From Flavobacterium sp. ov086 (GTDB taxonomy: Bacteria > Bacteroidota > Bacteroidia > Flavobacteriales > Flavobacteriaceae): a DNA stretch of 47,556 bases. The position numbers were made by a program, and so were the translations under genes. Below are positions 1 through 7,856 of this stretch, piece after piece. The stretch's first letter is position 1. Each line of letters opens with the position of its first letter. Where the stretch lies: NCBI RefSeq assembly GCF_900187965.1, contig NZ_FZNL01000033.1, forward strand, positions 1-47,556. Reading direction: 5' to 3'. The notes under the pieces are model-generated. The model was given only the letters and a program-made list of their open reading frames with translations, was not told the origin of the DNA and did no database searches.

Positions 1-47
1 CCTATAAAAACAAAAACAGTTGCAAGAACGTTCTTGCAACTGTTTAA
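1..47 (+). CDS. IS3-family transposase, last 14 complete codons only
   Basis: Codons 3-44 followed by TAA at 45-47 encode the same C-terminus (ending CKNVLATV) as the transposase at the right end of the window. The gene enters from outside the left edge, so nothing of the catalytic domain is visible here. The last codons and the stop lie inside a 32-bp palindrome. Confidence 0.75.
   Translation, partial: YKNKNSCKNVLATV
14..45. repeat. Perfect 32-bp palindrome in the IS end (left copy)
   Basis: The arms AAACAGTTGCAAGAAC (14-29) and GTTCTTGCAACTGTTT (30-45) are perfectly complementary. The palindrome covers the last transposase codons. As RNA it could form a strong hairpin. In the direction opposite to the transposase it is followed by a T-rich tract, like a terminator for transcription entering the element. 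Confidence 0.85.
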
Positions 48-116
48 TTAATTATTTTTATCTAATAATCAGTGTCGTTTTTTTAGGACGAGACAACAAT
101 CAAGTTTCAAAAGCTT

Positions 117-1061
117 TTATAAATGAACTGTTATAGGTATAGAATATAGTACACGAACATTTACACCTCTTTGTTGACCCGGAATCCAATTTTCATAACT
201 TGTGATTACCCTTATCGCTTCTTCATCAAGTCCGTATCCTAATGATTTAACGACTTTTGGCTCGACAATTTTACCATCTTTATCTATAATAAAGGTAACA
301 AACAGTTTTCCGCTTATTTTATTTTCAAAAGCTGCCTTAGTTTTTGTGAAATTTTGCCCAACATAATTATAGAAATCCTGAATCCCTTTTTTAGGCATTG
401 CTCTTAATTCTAAAACATCATAAGTATGCTCGACTCCTGAAGAATCTATGTTTTTGCCTGAAATAAATTCTCCTCTTTTGTAGATATCGGTATATTGATA
501 ATTTGTTTTTTTATCTTTGCCACTCCAAACTCCATCTTTAAATCCGTTTTTTACTTTTCCTGTAACGGTTAGATTTTCGTCAATTTCTTCATAATTACCA
601 TTACCATCAATTACGAGATGTTCATTTTTAGAATTCCAATATTGGTACGTTTTAAAATCAGAATTAAAACCTTTTTCAGAGTCTATGTATTCACCTTCTA
701 ATTTTGGATTCCCATTTTCGTACCATTCCATAAACTTTCCTTTTACTCTTGATTTGTAATAATTTTGAAGACTTTTTTTATTTCCATTTGCATAGTAAAA
801 AGTATATTCACCTTCTTTGCTGTTACCATCATTCGTTTTTGAAGTTCCTTTCATTTGTAGAACGCCAGATTTATAGTAATCATAAATCTTATAAGAATCT
901 TTTTCTGTATAATAGTCTTTTATGATTCTGTAATATTCATAATTTTCTTTTGTTGTTTCTTTCCAAATTGAATCAAAATAAACCGTTTTATCTGTTGATT
1001 TTTGAGAAAAAAGTAAAATAGGAATAAAGAACAAGAATGTAATTAGTGAGTAATTTTTCAT
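117..1061 (-). CDS. TonB C-terminal-domain protein with YwqK/MORN-like repeats
   Basis: A 314-residue exported protein with an N-terminal hydrophobic signal (about residues 1-19, ending FSQ). Residues about 60-125 carry repeated YYxxGxxxxxGxY units resembling the toxin-antitoxin YwqK/MORN-like family. The last 72 residues form a TonB C-terminal domain: GKLFVTFIIDKDGKI, then the EEAIRVI and W-PG segments. In this family the TonB fold contacts outer-membrane receptors. Here it lacks the usual Pro-rich linker, so whether it transduces energy or only shares the fold is open. It is a single gene, read toward the IS end 22 bases beyond its stop codon. Annotation pipelines usually name such genes 'energy transducer TonB'. 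Confidence 0.8.
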   Translation of the reverse strand: MKNYSLITFLFFIPILLFSQKSTDKTVYFDSIWKETTKENYEYYRIIKDYYTEKDSYKIYDYYKSGVLQMKGTSKTNDGNSKEGEYTFYYANGNKKSLQNYYKSRVKGKFMEWYENGNPKLEGEYIDSEKGFNSDFKTYQYWNSKNEHLVIDGNGNYEEIDENLTVTGKVKNGFKDGVWSGKDKKTNYQYTDIYKRGEFISGKNIDSSGVEHTYDVLELRAMPKKGIQDFYNYVGQNFTKTKAAFENKISGKLFVTFIIDKDGKIVEPKVVKSLGYGLDEEAIRVITSYENWIPGQQRGVNVRVLYSIPITVHL

Positions 1062-1097
1062 AAATTGATTCGGAAAAGTTGTAGGATGGTGATTTTT

Positions 1098-1553
1098 TTA
1101 GTACAATTTAGCAACTTCTTGATTTACAAATTCTAAAAATCTTTCGTCAGCTTCGGTAAAAGGATCAATTACGTGACTGTCAATGTCAATTTGCCCAATA
1201 TTTACTCCGTTTACAAATAAAGGAACAACGATTTCAGATTTCACAGTAAAACTGCAGGCAATATAATTGTCCTGAGCAGCAACATCAGGCACCACAAAAT
1301 TTGCATTGCTTTCAGCAACTTGTCCACAAATTCCTTTTCCAAATGGAATAACAGTATGATCTGTTTCTGCGCCAACATAAGGGCCTAAGTGTAAGGTTTT
1401 GTTTTCGTGATTGGCAAAATAAAAGCCAACCCAATTATAATATTCTACATTTGCATTTAATAATTGGCAAATGGCTAATAGTTTTTCGTCTCTAAGAGTA
1501 TTAGTGTCAGCTACAATAGCACTTATTTTTGGTTGTAATTCTTGAAATGTCAT
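1098..1553 (-). CDS. GAF-domain free methionine-(R)-sulfoxide reductase
   Basis: This 151-residue cytosolic protein consists of one GAF domain of the fRMsr (YebR) type, which reduces free methionine-R-sulfoxide with thioredoxin. The motif GKGICG supplies Cys76 and the motif NYIACS supplies Cys100, followed by SEIVVPL and IGQIDIDS. The second cysteine matches the catalytic cysteine of the E. coli enzyme. The additional cysteine found just before the GxGxCG motif in E. coli (P-C-V-R-I-P) appears to be absent, so this would be a two-cysteine form. A TANNTTTG-type -7 element (TACTTTTG) lies at 1571-1578 upstream of the start. The gene diverges from xrtF. Confidence 0.85.
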   Translation of the reverse strand: MTFQELQPKISAIVADTNTLRDEKLLAICQLLNANVEYYNWVGFYFANHENKTLHLGPYVGAETDHTVIPFGKGICGQVAESNANFVVPDVAAQDNYIACSFTVKSEIVVPLFVNGVNIGQIDIDSHVIDPFTEADERFLEFVNQEVAKLY

Positions 1554-1570
1554 GATATAAAAATTTTATA

Positions 1571-1578
1571 CAAAAGTA
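1571..1578 (-). promoter_or_regulatory. Candidate -7 element for the fRMsr gene
   Basis: On the minus strand this reads TACTTTTG, a full match to the Bacteroidota -7 consensus TANNTTTG. It lies about 17 bases before the ATG. I see no TTG at the usual 19-20 base spacing, so only half of the promoter is supported. Confidence 0.4.
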
Positions 1579-1625
1579 TTTAAAGCTAAACTCAAAAAAT
1601 ACATAAATTTGAAAAAAAAATCCCG

Positions 1626-2162
1626 TTGAGAAAATATTTAATACAGTTCAAACCTTTTCTGATTTTTATAAGTACTTTTTTTGCTACTTATATTACGCTT
1701 ACCTTTATATATAAGTTTTATTTGGATGGTTTTGAAATAAATGACGTTGACGGAATTACAAAAATCGTAAGTCGAAATGTGGAACAATTAATGCAATTGT
1801 TCAATGCTGATTTTATAGTGAGCAAGAGTTTATCGAACTCGTGGATGGATGTCTGGTACAATCAAAAATATATGACACGAATCATCGAAGGCTGTAATGC
1901 TGTTAGCGTTATGATTTTGTTTGTTTCGTTTGTTGTTGCTTTCTCCGGAAAATTCAAACCAACATCACTTTTTATCTTACTTGGAATTGTGCTGATTTAT
2001 ATTTGTAACGTTGTTCGAATTGCTTTATTAGTCGTTTTAATATATAGTTTTCCTGAGTACGCTCATTTTCTACATGGAGTTTTTTTTCCTCTAATGATAT
2101 ACGGAATGGTATTCGGTTTATGGGTTGTCTGGATTAATAAATTTTCAAAATATGCTAGATAA
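1626..2162 (+). CDS. xrtF: Exosortase family protein XrtF
   Basis: A 178-residue polytopic membrane protein. Exosortases are predicted transpeptidases that recognise C-terminal sorting signals and hand the protein to the cell surface. The catalytic set is visible: Cys90 in EGCNA at a membrane edge, Arg131 in CNVVRIA, and a His in the HFLHG segment (His147 or His150). It has about five hydrophobic segments. Translation appears to start at TTG (1626), directly upstream of the conserved-looking RKYLIQFKPFL; there is no ATG nearby in frame. The downstream gene overlaps its last 11 bases, which suggests coupled translation with the XrtF partner. No protein with an obvious matching sorting signal is in the window, so targets must lie elsewhere. 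Confidence 0.88.
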   Translation: MRKYLIQFKPFLIFISTFFATYITLTFIYKFYLDGFEINDVDGITKIVSRNVEQLMQLFNADFIVSKSLSNSWMDVWYNQKYMTRIIEGCNAVSVMILFVSFVVAFSGKFKPTSLFILLGIVLIYICNVVRIALLVVLIYSFPEYAHFLHGVFFPLMIYGMVFGLWVVWINKFSKYAR

Positions 2163-2598
2163 TCTTAAAGAACACAAATTCACAATTCTGATTGCGATTT
2201 TGGTTGTATTTTGTTTTGGTGTTATCAGAGCATTTGAAGATCAGTTGTTTTATGATCCTTTTTTGGATTACTTTAAAGAAGGTTTTAAAAATTTACCTTT
2301 TCCTGAAGTTAATCAGTTTAAGCTTTTCTTGGGTCTTTTTCTGCGGTACATTCTAAATACGGTCTTGTCTTTAGTATTAATTTATGCCTTGTTTCCGGAT
2401 GTCGAAATTCTGAAATTCACTACATTTATGTATGGCTTTTTTCTATTGCTTCTATTTGTGATGTTTTATGTAATTATTGAATACTTTTCAAATGCAAGCT
2501 GGCTGCTTTTTTATGTAAGACGATTTATTATTCAGCCCATATTTGTATTGTTATTTATTCCTGCATTTTATTATCAGCAGCAAAATCTTAAAAAATAA
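2152..2598 (+). CDS. Exosortase F system-associated membrane protein
   Basis: This is a 148-residue protein when started at the ATG at 2152, which overlaps the end of xrtF by 11 bases. A TTG nine codons earlier is possible but less likely. It has four hydrophobic segments (FTILIAILVVFCFGVI, YILNTVLSLVLIYAL, FMYGFFLLLLFVMFY, FIIQPIFVLLFIPAF) separated by short charged loops. It matches the small protein that always accompanies XrtF in Flavobacteria. Its job is unknown; a chaperone or partner of the exosortase is an inference from constant linkage. Confidence 0.8.
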   Translation: MLDNLKEHKFTILIAILVVFCFGVIRAFEDQLFYDPFLDYFKEGFKNLPFPEVNQFKLFLGLFLRYILNTVLSLVLIYALFPDVEILKFTTFMYGFFLLLLFVMFYVIIEYFSNASWLLFYVRRFIIQPIFVLLFIPAFYYQQQNLKK

Positions 2599-2644
2599 CA
2601 TTTCATTAAATCTTTCTTTGGTCTTTTTTAGGTAATTTTGCAGT

Positions 2645-3043
2645 ATGAATGTAAAAAAGTGCACAGGATTATTTTTAGCGCTCCTATTGTTGGTTTCCAA
2701 CATCGGGTTTGCTTTTGATGTGCATTATTGTGGAGGCGAAATAGCTTCTGTTTCATTAAATACTACAGCTTCTGCAGCTCCTGAAAAGAAATGTTGCGGA
2801 GGATCCGAAAAAAAATCATCTTGTTGTAAAGACAAAGTAGTTCATTTCGAAAAAAAATCGGACAATGCTACATTTAAGATTTTCTTTTTTCAATTAGCTT
2901 TTCCAGCGGTAATTCAGGAATACAAACCAATCGTTTTTGTGTCAATTCCGAATTTCAAAAGCAATCAAATCACATCGTATTACGCAGATGCGAATGCACC
3001 GCCTTTATTTAAATTATACAATCAATACATTTTTTATTCCTGA
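2645..3043 (+). CDS. HYC_CC_PP family protein
   Basis: A 132-residue exported protein with a signal peptide (about residues 1-24, ending GFAF). The three hallmark motifs of the family are present: HYC(GG) at 27-29, vicinal Cys pairs at 50-51 and 60-61, and APP at 118-120. The family has no established function. The cysteine pairs and the neighbours (a TonB-dependent receptor and an HMA metal-binding protein, same strand) point to metal handling, most likely soft metals such as copper; this is inference. The sequence TAATTTTG at 2633-2640 matches the -7 consensus but lies only five bases before the ATG, so it may be chance. Confidence 0.82.
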   Translation: MNVKKCTGLFLALLLLVSNIGFAFDVHYCGGEIASVSLNTTASAAPEKKCCGGSEKKSSCCKDKVVHFEKKSDNATFKIFFFQLAFPAVIQEYKPIVFVSIPNFKSNQITSYYADANAPPLFKLYNQYIFYS

Positions 3044-3158
3044 TTTTAATGTTTAGAATCAAGCTGTTTATTGGCTTGAGCTATGCTGTTTAGTTATTTT
3101 TCACTTAAGGAGAATTTCTATAAAGCAGTTTTTCTAATTAACATTAAAATCATTTTTT

Positions 3159-5165
3159 ATGCAAAAAAATATCATGCTTTTTTGTATGATTTTATTTTCT
3201 ATAGCTGCTTTTTCGCAAGAAGATTTAGAGGAAGTTAAAATCACAAAGAAGCAAAAAGGAATAAAAAAATCCTATACACTTACCTCAAATACATCTGTAA
3301 TTACAAGTAAAGAACTGCTGAAAGCGGCATGTTGTAATTTGGCTGAAAGTTTTGAAACCAATCCATCAATAGATGTGAATTTTTCGGATGCTTTAACAGG
3401 GACAAAACAAATAAAAATGTTGGGGCTTACAAGTCCGTATTTGATGATTACCGAGGAGAATATCCCATCAGTACGCGGAGCTTCTCAGGCTTACGGATTG
3501 TCATTTACGCCCGGAACATGGATCGAAAGTGTTCAGATTACAAAAGGCGCCGGAAGTGTAATTAACGGTTACGAAAGTATTTCGGGACAAATAAACACAG
3601 AACTTTTAAAACCATTAAACGATATTCCATTCTTTTTGAATGTCTACGGTTCTACTGATGCCAGATTTGAGGTAAACACGCATTTCAATAAAAAACTATC
3701 TGATAAATGGGCGACAAGTTTGTTCGTTCACGGAAATGCACGTGTCGCAAAAAACGATATGAACGACGACGGTTTTCTGGATAATCCGTTAGGAAAACAA
3801 ATCAACGTTTTAAACCGCTATCAATATTATAATGCAGAAAGTGGTTTGGTGAGTTTTATCAATTTCAGATATATGAATGATAAAAAACAAACCGGAGAAG
3901 TTGATTTTGATAAAGACAGAGATCGAGGAACTACAAATCACTGGGGTTCAGAAATAAATACAGAACGTTTTGATGTTTCTACAAAAATTGGCTATGTTTT
4001 TAAAGACATGCCATATCAAAGTATTGGTTTTCAGAATGCTTTTAATAGTCATAATCAAAATTCTTATTTTGGATTGAATTTATATGATATTAAGCAAAAT
4101 AGTTTTTATTCGAATTTAATTTTCAATTCGATTATCAACAACACCATGCACAAGTTCTCGACTGGTTTAAACTTTACTTACGATCAATATCAGGAATTTG
4201 TGAACGTAAATGATTTTAGCAGAATCGATAACTCCGTTGGGGCATTCTTTGAATATACATATGATAACACAGATAATTTTAGTTTAATTCTTGGAGGAAG
4301 GGTAGATAATCATAACCGACTAGGTTTTTTTGTTACACCTCGTTTGCATATGAGATACAATCCGTGGAAAGATGGGGTTATTCGTTTTTCTGCCGGAAGA
4401 GGAAAACGTTCGGCTAATATTTTTGCCGAGAATCAACAGCTTTTTGCAAGTTCAAGAACATTTTCAATTTTAGATCATAGTGGGAAAATTTATGGTTTAA
4501 ATCCTGAAATTGCCTGGAATTATGGTATTAGTTTTTCTCAGAAATTTAAATTGTTTAATAAAAATGCCGAAGCTGGGTTTGATTTCTATAGAACCGATTT
4601 TCAAAATCAGGCAGTTGTCGATTTGATGCAGAGTCCGCAAGAAGTTTTATTTTATAATCTAAAAGGAAGTTCTTTTGCAAATAGTTTTCAGTTTGAGTTC
4701 AATTATGAGTTAATTCATAATTTAAATTTGAGAACTGCCTATAAATATTACGATATCCAAACTGATTATTTGAGAGGAACTTTTCAGCGTCCGTTGCAGG
4801 CAAAACATCGTTTTTTAGGAAATTTGGAGTATGAAACCCAATTGAACAATGGAAGACAATGGAAGTTTGATTATACTTTTAATTGGTCTGGAAAACAACA
4901 ATTGCCTTACACAGCATCAAATCCCGTAGAGGATCAGTTTCCTGATTTTTCACCAGCTTATGCTGTTATGAACATGCAGGTTACAAGAGTACTTTCTCCA
5001 GTTTTTGAAGTATATGTGGGAGGTGAAAACATTGGAAACTACAAACAACAGAAAGCAATTTTAGGTGCCGAAGATCCATTTGGACCTAATTTTGATGCTT
5101 CTGTTGCATATGCGCCAATTTTTGGACAAATGTATTACGCAGGATTACGATTTAAAATAAAATAA
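3159..5165 (+). CDS. TonB-dependent outer-membrane receptor, probably for a metal
   Basis: A 668-residue receptor with a signal peptide (cut after about residue 19, FSQ). The plug domain covers about residues 40-150 (TSVITSKELL, then KQIKMLGL, ENIPSVRG, and GAGSVINGYESISGQIN). A long beta-barrel follows and ends GLRFKIK with the aromatic and hydrophobic pattern of an outer-membrane C-terminus. It has no N-terminal carboxypeptidase-like domain, unlike the SusC-like receptor at 42 kb. Cys58-Cys59 lie at the start of the plug, unusual for a receptor and echoed by vicinal Cys in both neighbours. It sits between the HYC_CC_PP gene (115 bases upstream) and the HMA gene (29 bases downstream), probably as one operon. 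Substrate is inferred only. Confidence 0.88.
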   Translation: MQKNIMLFCMILFSIAAFSQEDLEEVKITKKQKGIKKSYTLTSNTSVITSKELLKAACCNLAESFETNPSIDVNFSDALTGTKQIKMLGLTSPYLMITEENIPSVRGASQAYGLSFTPGTWIESVQITKGAGSVINGYESISGQINTELLKPLNDIPFFLNVYGSTDARFEVNTHFNKKLSDKWATSLFVHGNARVAKNDMNDDGFLDNPLGKQINVLNRYQYYNAESGLVSFINFRYMNDKKQTGEVDFDKDRDRGTTNHWGSEINTERFDVSTKIGYVFKDMPYQSIGFQNAFNSHNQNSYFGLNLYDIKQNSFYSNLIFNSIINNTMHKFSTGLNFTYDQYQEFVNVNDFSRIDNSVGAFFEYTYDNTDNFSLILGGRVDNHNRLGFFVTPRLHMRYNPWKDGVIRFSAGRGKRSANIFAENQQLFASSRTFSILDHSGKIYGLNPEIAWNYGISFSQKFKLFNKNAEAGFDFYRTDFQNQAVVDLMQSPQEVLFYNLKGSSFANSFQFEFNYELIHNLNLRTAYKYYDIQTDYLRGTFQRPLQAKHRFLGNLEYETQLNNGRQWKFDYTFNWSGKQQLPYTASNPVEDQFPDFSPAYAVMNMQVTRVLSPVFEVYVGGENIGNYKQQKAILGAEDPFGPNFDASVAYAPIFGQMYYAGLRFKIK

Positions 5166-5194
5166 TAAATTTATAAACTTTAATAATAGACAAA

Positions 5195-5539
5195 ATGAAA
5201 AATATAGTTTTAATTGCATTAGTAACTTTTTTAGGATTTTCTGCGCAAGCTCAAACTAAGAAAAACAAGAATTTAAAATACACGACAGAAGTAAATGGTA
5301 ATTGCGAGCAATGCAAAAAACGTATCGAAAAAGCAGCGTTTGGAGTTCCGGGTGTTAAGTCTGCAAGTTGGGATATAGGTTCGCACGAATTAACGGTAAT
5401 TTTAAATGAAGAAAAATCGTCGCCTGCCGATTTAAATAAAGCAATTGCAAAAGTTGGGCATGATACTAAAGAAGTTAAGGCAACAGAAGCCGATTATGAT
5501 AATTTGCATTCTTGTTGTAAATACGTACGAGAAGAATAA
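5195..5539 (+). CDS. Periplasmic heavy-metal-associated (HMA) domain protein
   Basis: A 114-residue exported protein with a signal peptide (about residues 1-19, ending AQAQ). One HMA domain spans about residues 28-95, with the metal-binding motif GNCEQC (Cys37, Cys40) followed by KKRIEKAA and GVPGVKSASWD. This is the ferredoxin-like fold of CopZ and Atx1. A second Cys pair (107-108) lies near the C-terminus. The location is periplasmic, so it would collect metal after the receptor or buffer it, rather than act as a cytosolic chaperone. It is the last gene of the operon and is followed by a strong terminator. Confidence 0.88.
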   Translation: MKNIVLIALVTFLGFSAQAQTKKNKNLKYTTEVNGNCEQCKKRIEKAAFGVPGVKSASWDIGSHELTVILNEEKSSPADLNKAIAKVGHDTKEVKATEADYDNLHSCCKYVREE

Positions 5540-5559
5540 TCGTAACGAATAATAGAGAG

Positions 5560-5587
5560 AGCCCAAGGATAACTTGGGCTTTTTTAA
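5560..5587 (+). terminator. Intrinsic terminator of the metal operon
   Basis: The arms AGCCCAAG and CTTGGGCT enclose a GATAA loop and are followed by a T-tract. The hairpin begins 20 bases past the HMA stop codon. Confidence 0.85.
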
Positions 5588-5619
5588 TAGTTAATTTATC
5601 TTTAAAATATCGTATTTTA

Positions 5620-5650
5620 TTGTGGCTAAACTAAATTATTGTTACTTTCA
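5620..5650 (+). promoter_or_regulatory. Candidate promoter for the DedA gene
   Basis: TTG at 5620-5622 is separated by 20 bases from TACTTTCA at 5643-5650. This is a near match to the Bacteroidota TTG-N19/20-TANNTTTG pattern. The ATG follows at 5680. Confidence 0.4.
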
Positions 5651-5679
5651 CGAACTTATAAATATAACCAAACGCGTTT

Positions 5680-6360
5680 ATGAATAATTTTGATTGGACT
5701 CAATTAATTAACCCTGAATTTTATATTACACTAAGTATCGGTGGTTTTCAAATTGGTTTATTTATTGTTTTGTTTATTGTTTTTGCTGAAACAGGACTTT
5801 TTGCAGGTTTTTTTCTCCCTGGAGACAGTTTGCTTTTTTTAGCAGGTATTTATAGCCGTGATTTAATTCAGAATGTTGTTGATATACCAGCTGATTTTCT
5901 AAACGTATTTATACTTTCTACTCTGGTTGCTATAATGGGAGTTTTGGGTAATATGACAGGTTATTGGTTTGGTGCTAAAAGTGGGTATTATTTGTTTAAA
6001 AAAGAAGACACATTCTGGTTTAAAAAGAAGTACTTATTACAATCTAAAGATTTTTTTGAAAAATATGGTGGTAAAGCGATTATCTATGCGCGTTTCTTGC
6101 CAATTTTCAGAACCTTCGCCCCAATTATTGCAGGTATAGTTTCTATGGATAAGAAGAAATTTATGTTCTATAATATTCTAAGTTCATTTTTATGGTCTTT
6201 TGTATTGATCTTTTCAGGACATTATTTGTATGGAGTATTTCTAAAGCAAGGAATAGATTTAAAAGAGCATATTGAATATATCATTATTATAATTGTAATC
6301 ATTTCTACGTTCCCGGTTTTAGTAAAGCTCTTAAAGAAAAGACCAAGTGAGAATATATAA
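5680..6360 (+). CDS. DedA family (SNARE-associated/VTT domain) membrane protein
   Basis: A 226-residue inner-membrane protein with about five hydrophobic segments. DedA signatures are present: ETGLFAGFFLPGDSLLF in the N-terminal half, GNMTGYWFGAKSGYYL in the middle, and FFEKYGGKAIIYARFLPIFRTFAPIIAG with the conserved acidic, Gly and Arg residues. Members act in lipid flipping (undecaprenyl phosphate or phospholipid recycling) and in proton-dependent envelope homeostasis. Which lipid this one handles cannot be told from sequence. It is monocistronic, between two terminators. Confidence 0.9.
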   Translation: MNNFDWTQLINPEFYITLSIGGFQIGLFIVLFIVFAETGLFAGFFLPGDSLLFLAGIYSRDLIQNVVDIPADFLNVFILSTLVAIMGVLGNMTGYWFGAKSGYYLFKKEDTFWFKKKYLLQSKDFFEKYGGKAIIYARFLPIFRTFAPIIAGIVSMDKKKFMFYNILSSFLWSFVLIFSGHYLYGVFLKQGIDLKEHIEYIIIIIVIISTFPVLVKLLKKRPSENI

Positions 6361-6380
6361 ATTGAGATATTAAAATAAAT

Positions 6381-6416
6381 AAAAAAGTCCGAAGTTTAGA
6401 ACTTCGGACTTTTTTA
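6381..6416 (+). terminator. Intrinsic terminator after the DedA gene
   Basis: The hairpin has arms GTCCGAAGT and ACTTCGGAC. It is framed by an A-tract and a T-tract, so it can act on both strands. The 190 bases that follow, up to the rodA stop codon, hold nothing else I can identify. Confidence 0.85.
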
Positions 6417-6605
6417 TGCTTGAAAATTGAGATTATGATTCTTGATAATAATTCCTTTAAACTATGTAGAATTAATCGTTATTTGAGCTTATAAGAAGCT
6501 TTAGAAGGGGCTTTTAGTCTGAGCAGAATATTCTGTTATGGTTAGAATTTGTTTCTAAAGTTCGAATTTGGAATTTAAAAAAATGAAATTTAATTTTTCA
6601 AAAGT

Positions 6606-7841
6606 CTACCATTCATTTACTTTGTTTGCATCCATTTTTAAGAAGATAAACAGCAAAATAGTGAATCCCCAAAGTCCTGAACCTCCATAGGAAAAGAACG
6701 GTAAAGGAACTCCAATTGTTGGGAAAATTCCAATAACCATTGCAATGTTTACAAAAAAGTGTGTAAATAAAATCCCTGCAACACAGTAACCATAAACTCT
6801 GCTGAATTTTGTTTTCTGTCTTTCGGCCAAATAAATTACCCTTAAAAATAGACCAACAAAAAGTACGATCACAACTAACGAGCCTACAAATCCCCATTCT
6901 TCACCAACGGTTGTAAAGATATAGTCAGTATGTTGTTCAGGAACGAATCCTCCTTTGGTTTGTGTTCCTTCTAAGAAACCTTTTCCAATCCAGCCTCCTG
7001 ATCCAATAGCAATTTCCGATTGATTGGTATTGTATCCAATACCTTTCATATCGACCGTTTTTCCTAGTAAGATATTAAAACGGTCACGGTGGTGTTGTTT
7101 AAAAATGTGATCAAAAACATAATCTACAGATAATACAAAGGCCGAAATAATAGCTAGTAAAATACCACTTAAAATAATGTTTCTATCGACAGCCCTGCCT
7201 TTAAAATGTATAATTGCTAATACTCCAAAGGCTATTAAAATAACTGCGTAGGGTTCTAAAACAAGAGTTAATACAAATAAAAGAATGGTGATAAAACCAG
7301 TCCAAACGTACCAAGATGGTAATCCTTCTCTGTATAGTACAATGATAAATATACTATAGATTAAGGCGCTCCCGGGATCCGGCTGAGGTAAAATTAATAA
7401 TACAGGTAAAAAAACAATAGCCAAAGCCTGAATTTGCCTGTTTGTTTCTTTTAGATTTATTTGAGTATCACTTAAATATTTAGCTAATGCTAATGATGTG
7501 GCGGCTTTTGCAAACTCAGAGGGCTGTAAAGTAAAGCTTCCAATAGCATACCAACATCTTTGTCCGGCAATAGTTTTCCCAAATAGAAATAATCCTGCTA
7601 ATGATAACAAAGAAACTCCAAAAATTATACTGGCATATTTTTCATAGAATTTTCCGTCAACAAAAAGTACGACAAAAATTAAAGGAATTGTACAACCTAT
7701 AAAAATTAATTGTTTTTGGTAGGTTCCTTCAGTCGATAATAATGATGATGAATAAATATTTAGCCACCCTAATGTCACCAACGAAATGTAGATAAGAACG
7801 CTTATCCAGTCAATGTTATTTTTTACACTTTGATTTTTCAT
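6606..7841 (-). CDS. rodA: Rod shape-determining protein RodA (SEDS peptidoglycan polymerase)
   Basis: This 411-residue integral membrane protein belongs to the FtsW/RodA/SpoVE family. Signature segments are GSFTLQPSEFAKAA, PQPDPGSALIYS, and GSGGWIGKGFLEGTQ...VPEQHTDYIFTTVGEEWGF. Ten or so membrane helices alternate with short loops. RodA polymerises lipid II into glycan strands in the elongasome, paired with the transpeptidase PBP2 encoded immediately upstream, 15 bases away. It is the last gene of the mre operon. The Glu-Glu-Trp near the end of the large loop and the C-terminal PLPFFSYGGSG motif are typical of the family. Confidence 0.95.
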   Translation of the reverse strand: MKNQSVKNNIDWISVLIYISLVTLGWLNIYSSSLLSTEGTYQKQLIFIGCTIPLIFVVLFVDGKFYEKYASIIFGVSLLSLAGLFLFGKTIAGQRCWYAIGSFTLQPSEFAKAATSLALAKYLSDTQINLKETNRQIQALAIVFLPVLLILPQPDPGSALIYSIFIIVLYREGLPSWYVWTGFITILLFVLTLVLEPYAVILIAFGVLAIIHFKGRAVDRNIILSGILLAIISAFVLSVDYVFDHIFKQHHRDRFNILLGKTVDMKGIGYNTNQSEIAIGSGGWIGKGFLEGTQTKGGFVPEQHTDYIFTTVGEEWGFVGSLVVIVLFVGLFLRVIYLAERQKTKFSRVYGYCVAGILFTHFFVNIAMVIGIFPTIGVPLPFFSYGGSGLWGFTILLFIFLKMDANKVNEW

Positions 7842-7856
7842 TTGAAATAATCTTTG

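Larger units (their letters stand above)
1..95 (+). mobile_element. Terminus of an IS3-family insertion sequence (left copy, partial)
   Basis: The first 95 bases are the exact reverse complement of 47207-47301. The element ends in ...GAGACA at 95 and its partner begins TGTCTC at 47207, the 5'-TG...CA-3' termini typical of IS3-family elements. The copy runs off the left edge, so target duplication cannot be tested. The boundary at 95 is where identity to the other copy stops. It lies 22 bases from the stop codon of the TonB-domain gene. Confidence 0.85.

Noticed and set aside
2125..2151. TTG start for the XrtF partner gene
   Set aside because: It adds nine residues lying wholly within xrtF. 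The ATG at 2152 gives a better N-terminus and the usual short overlap.
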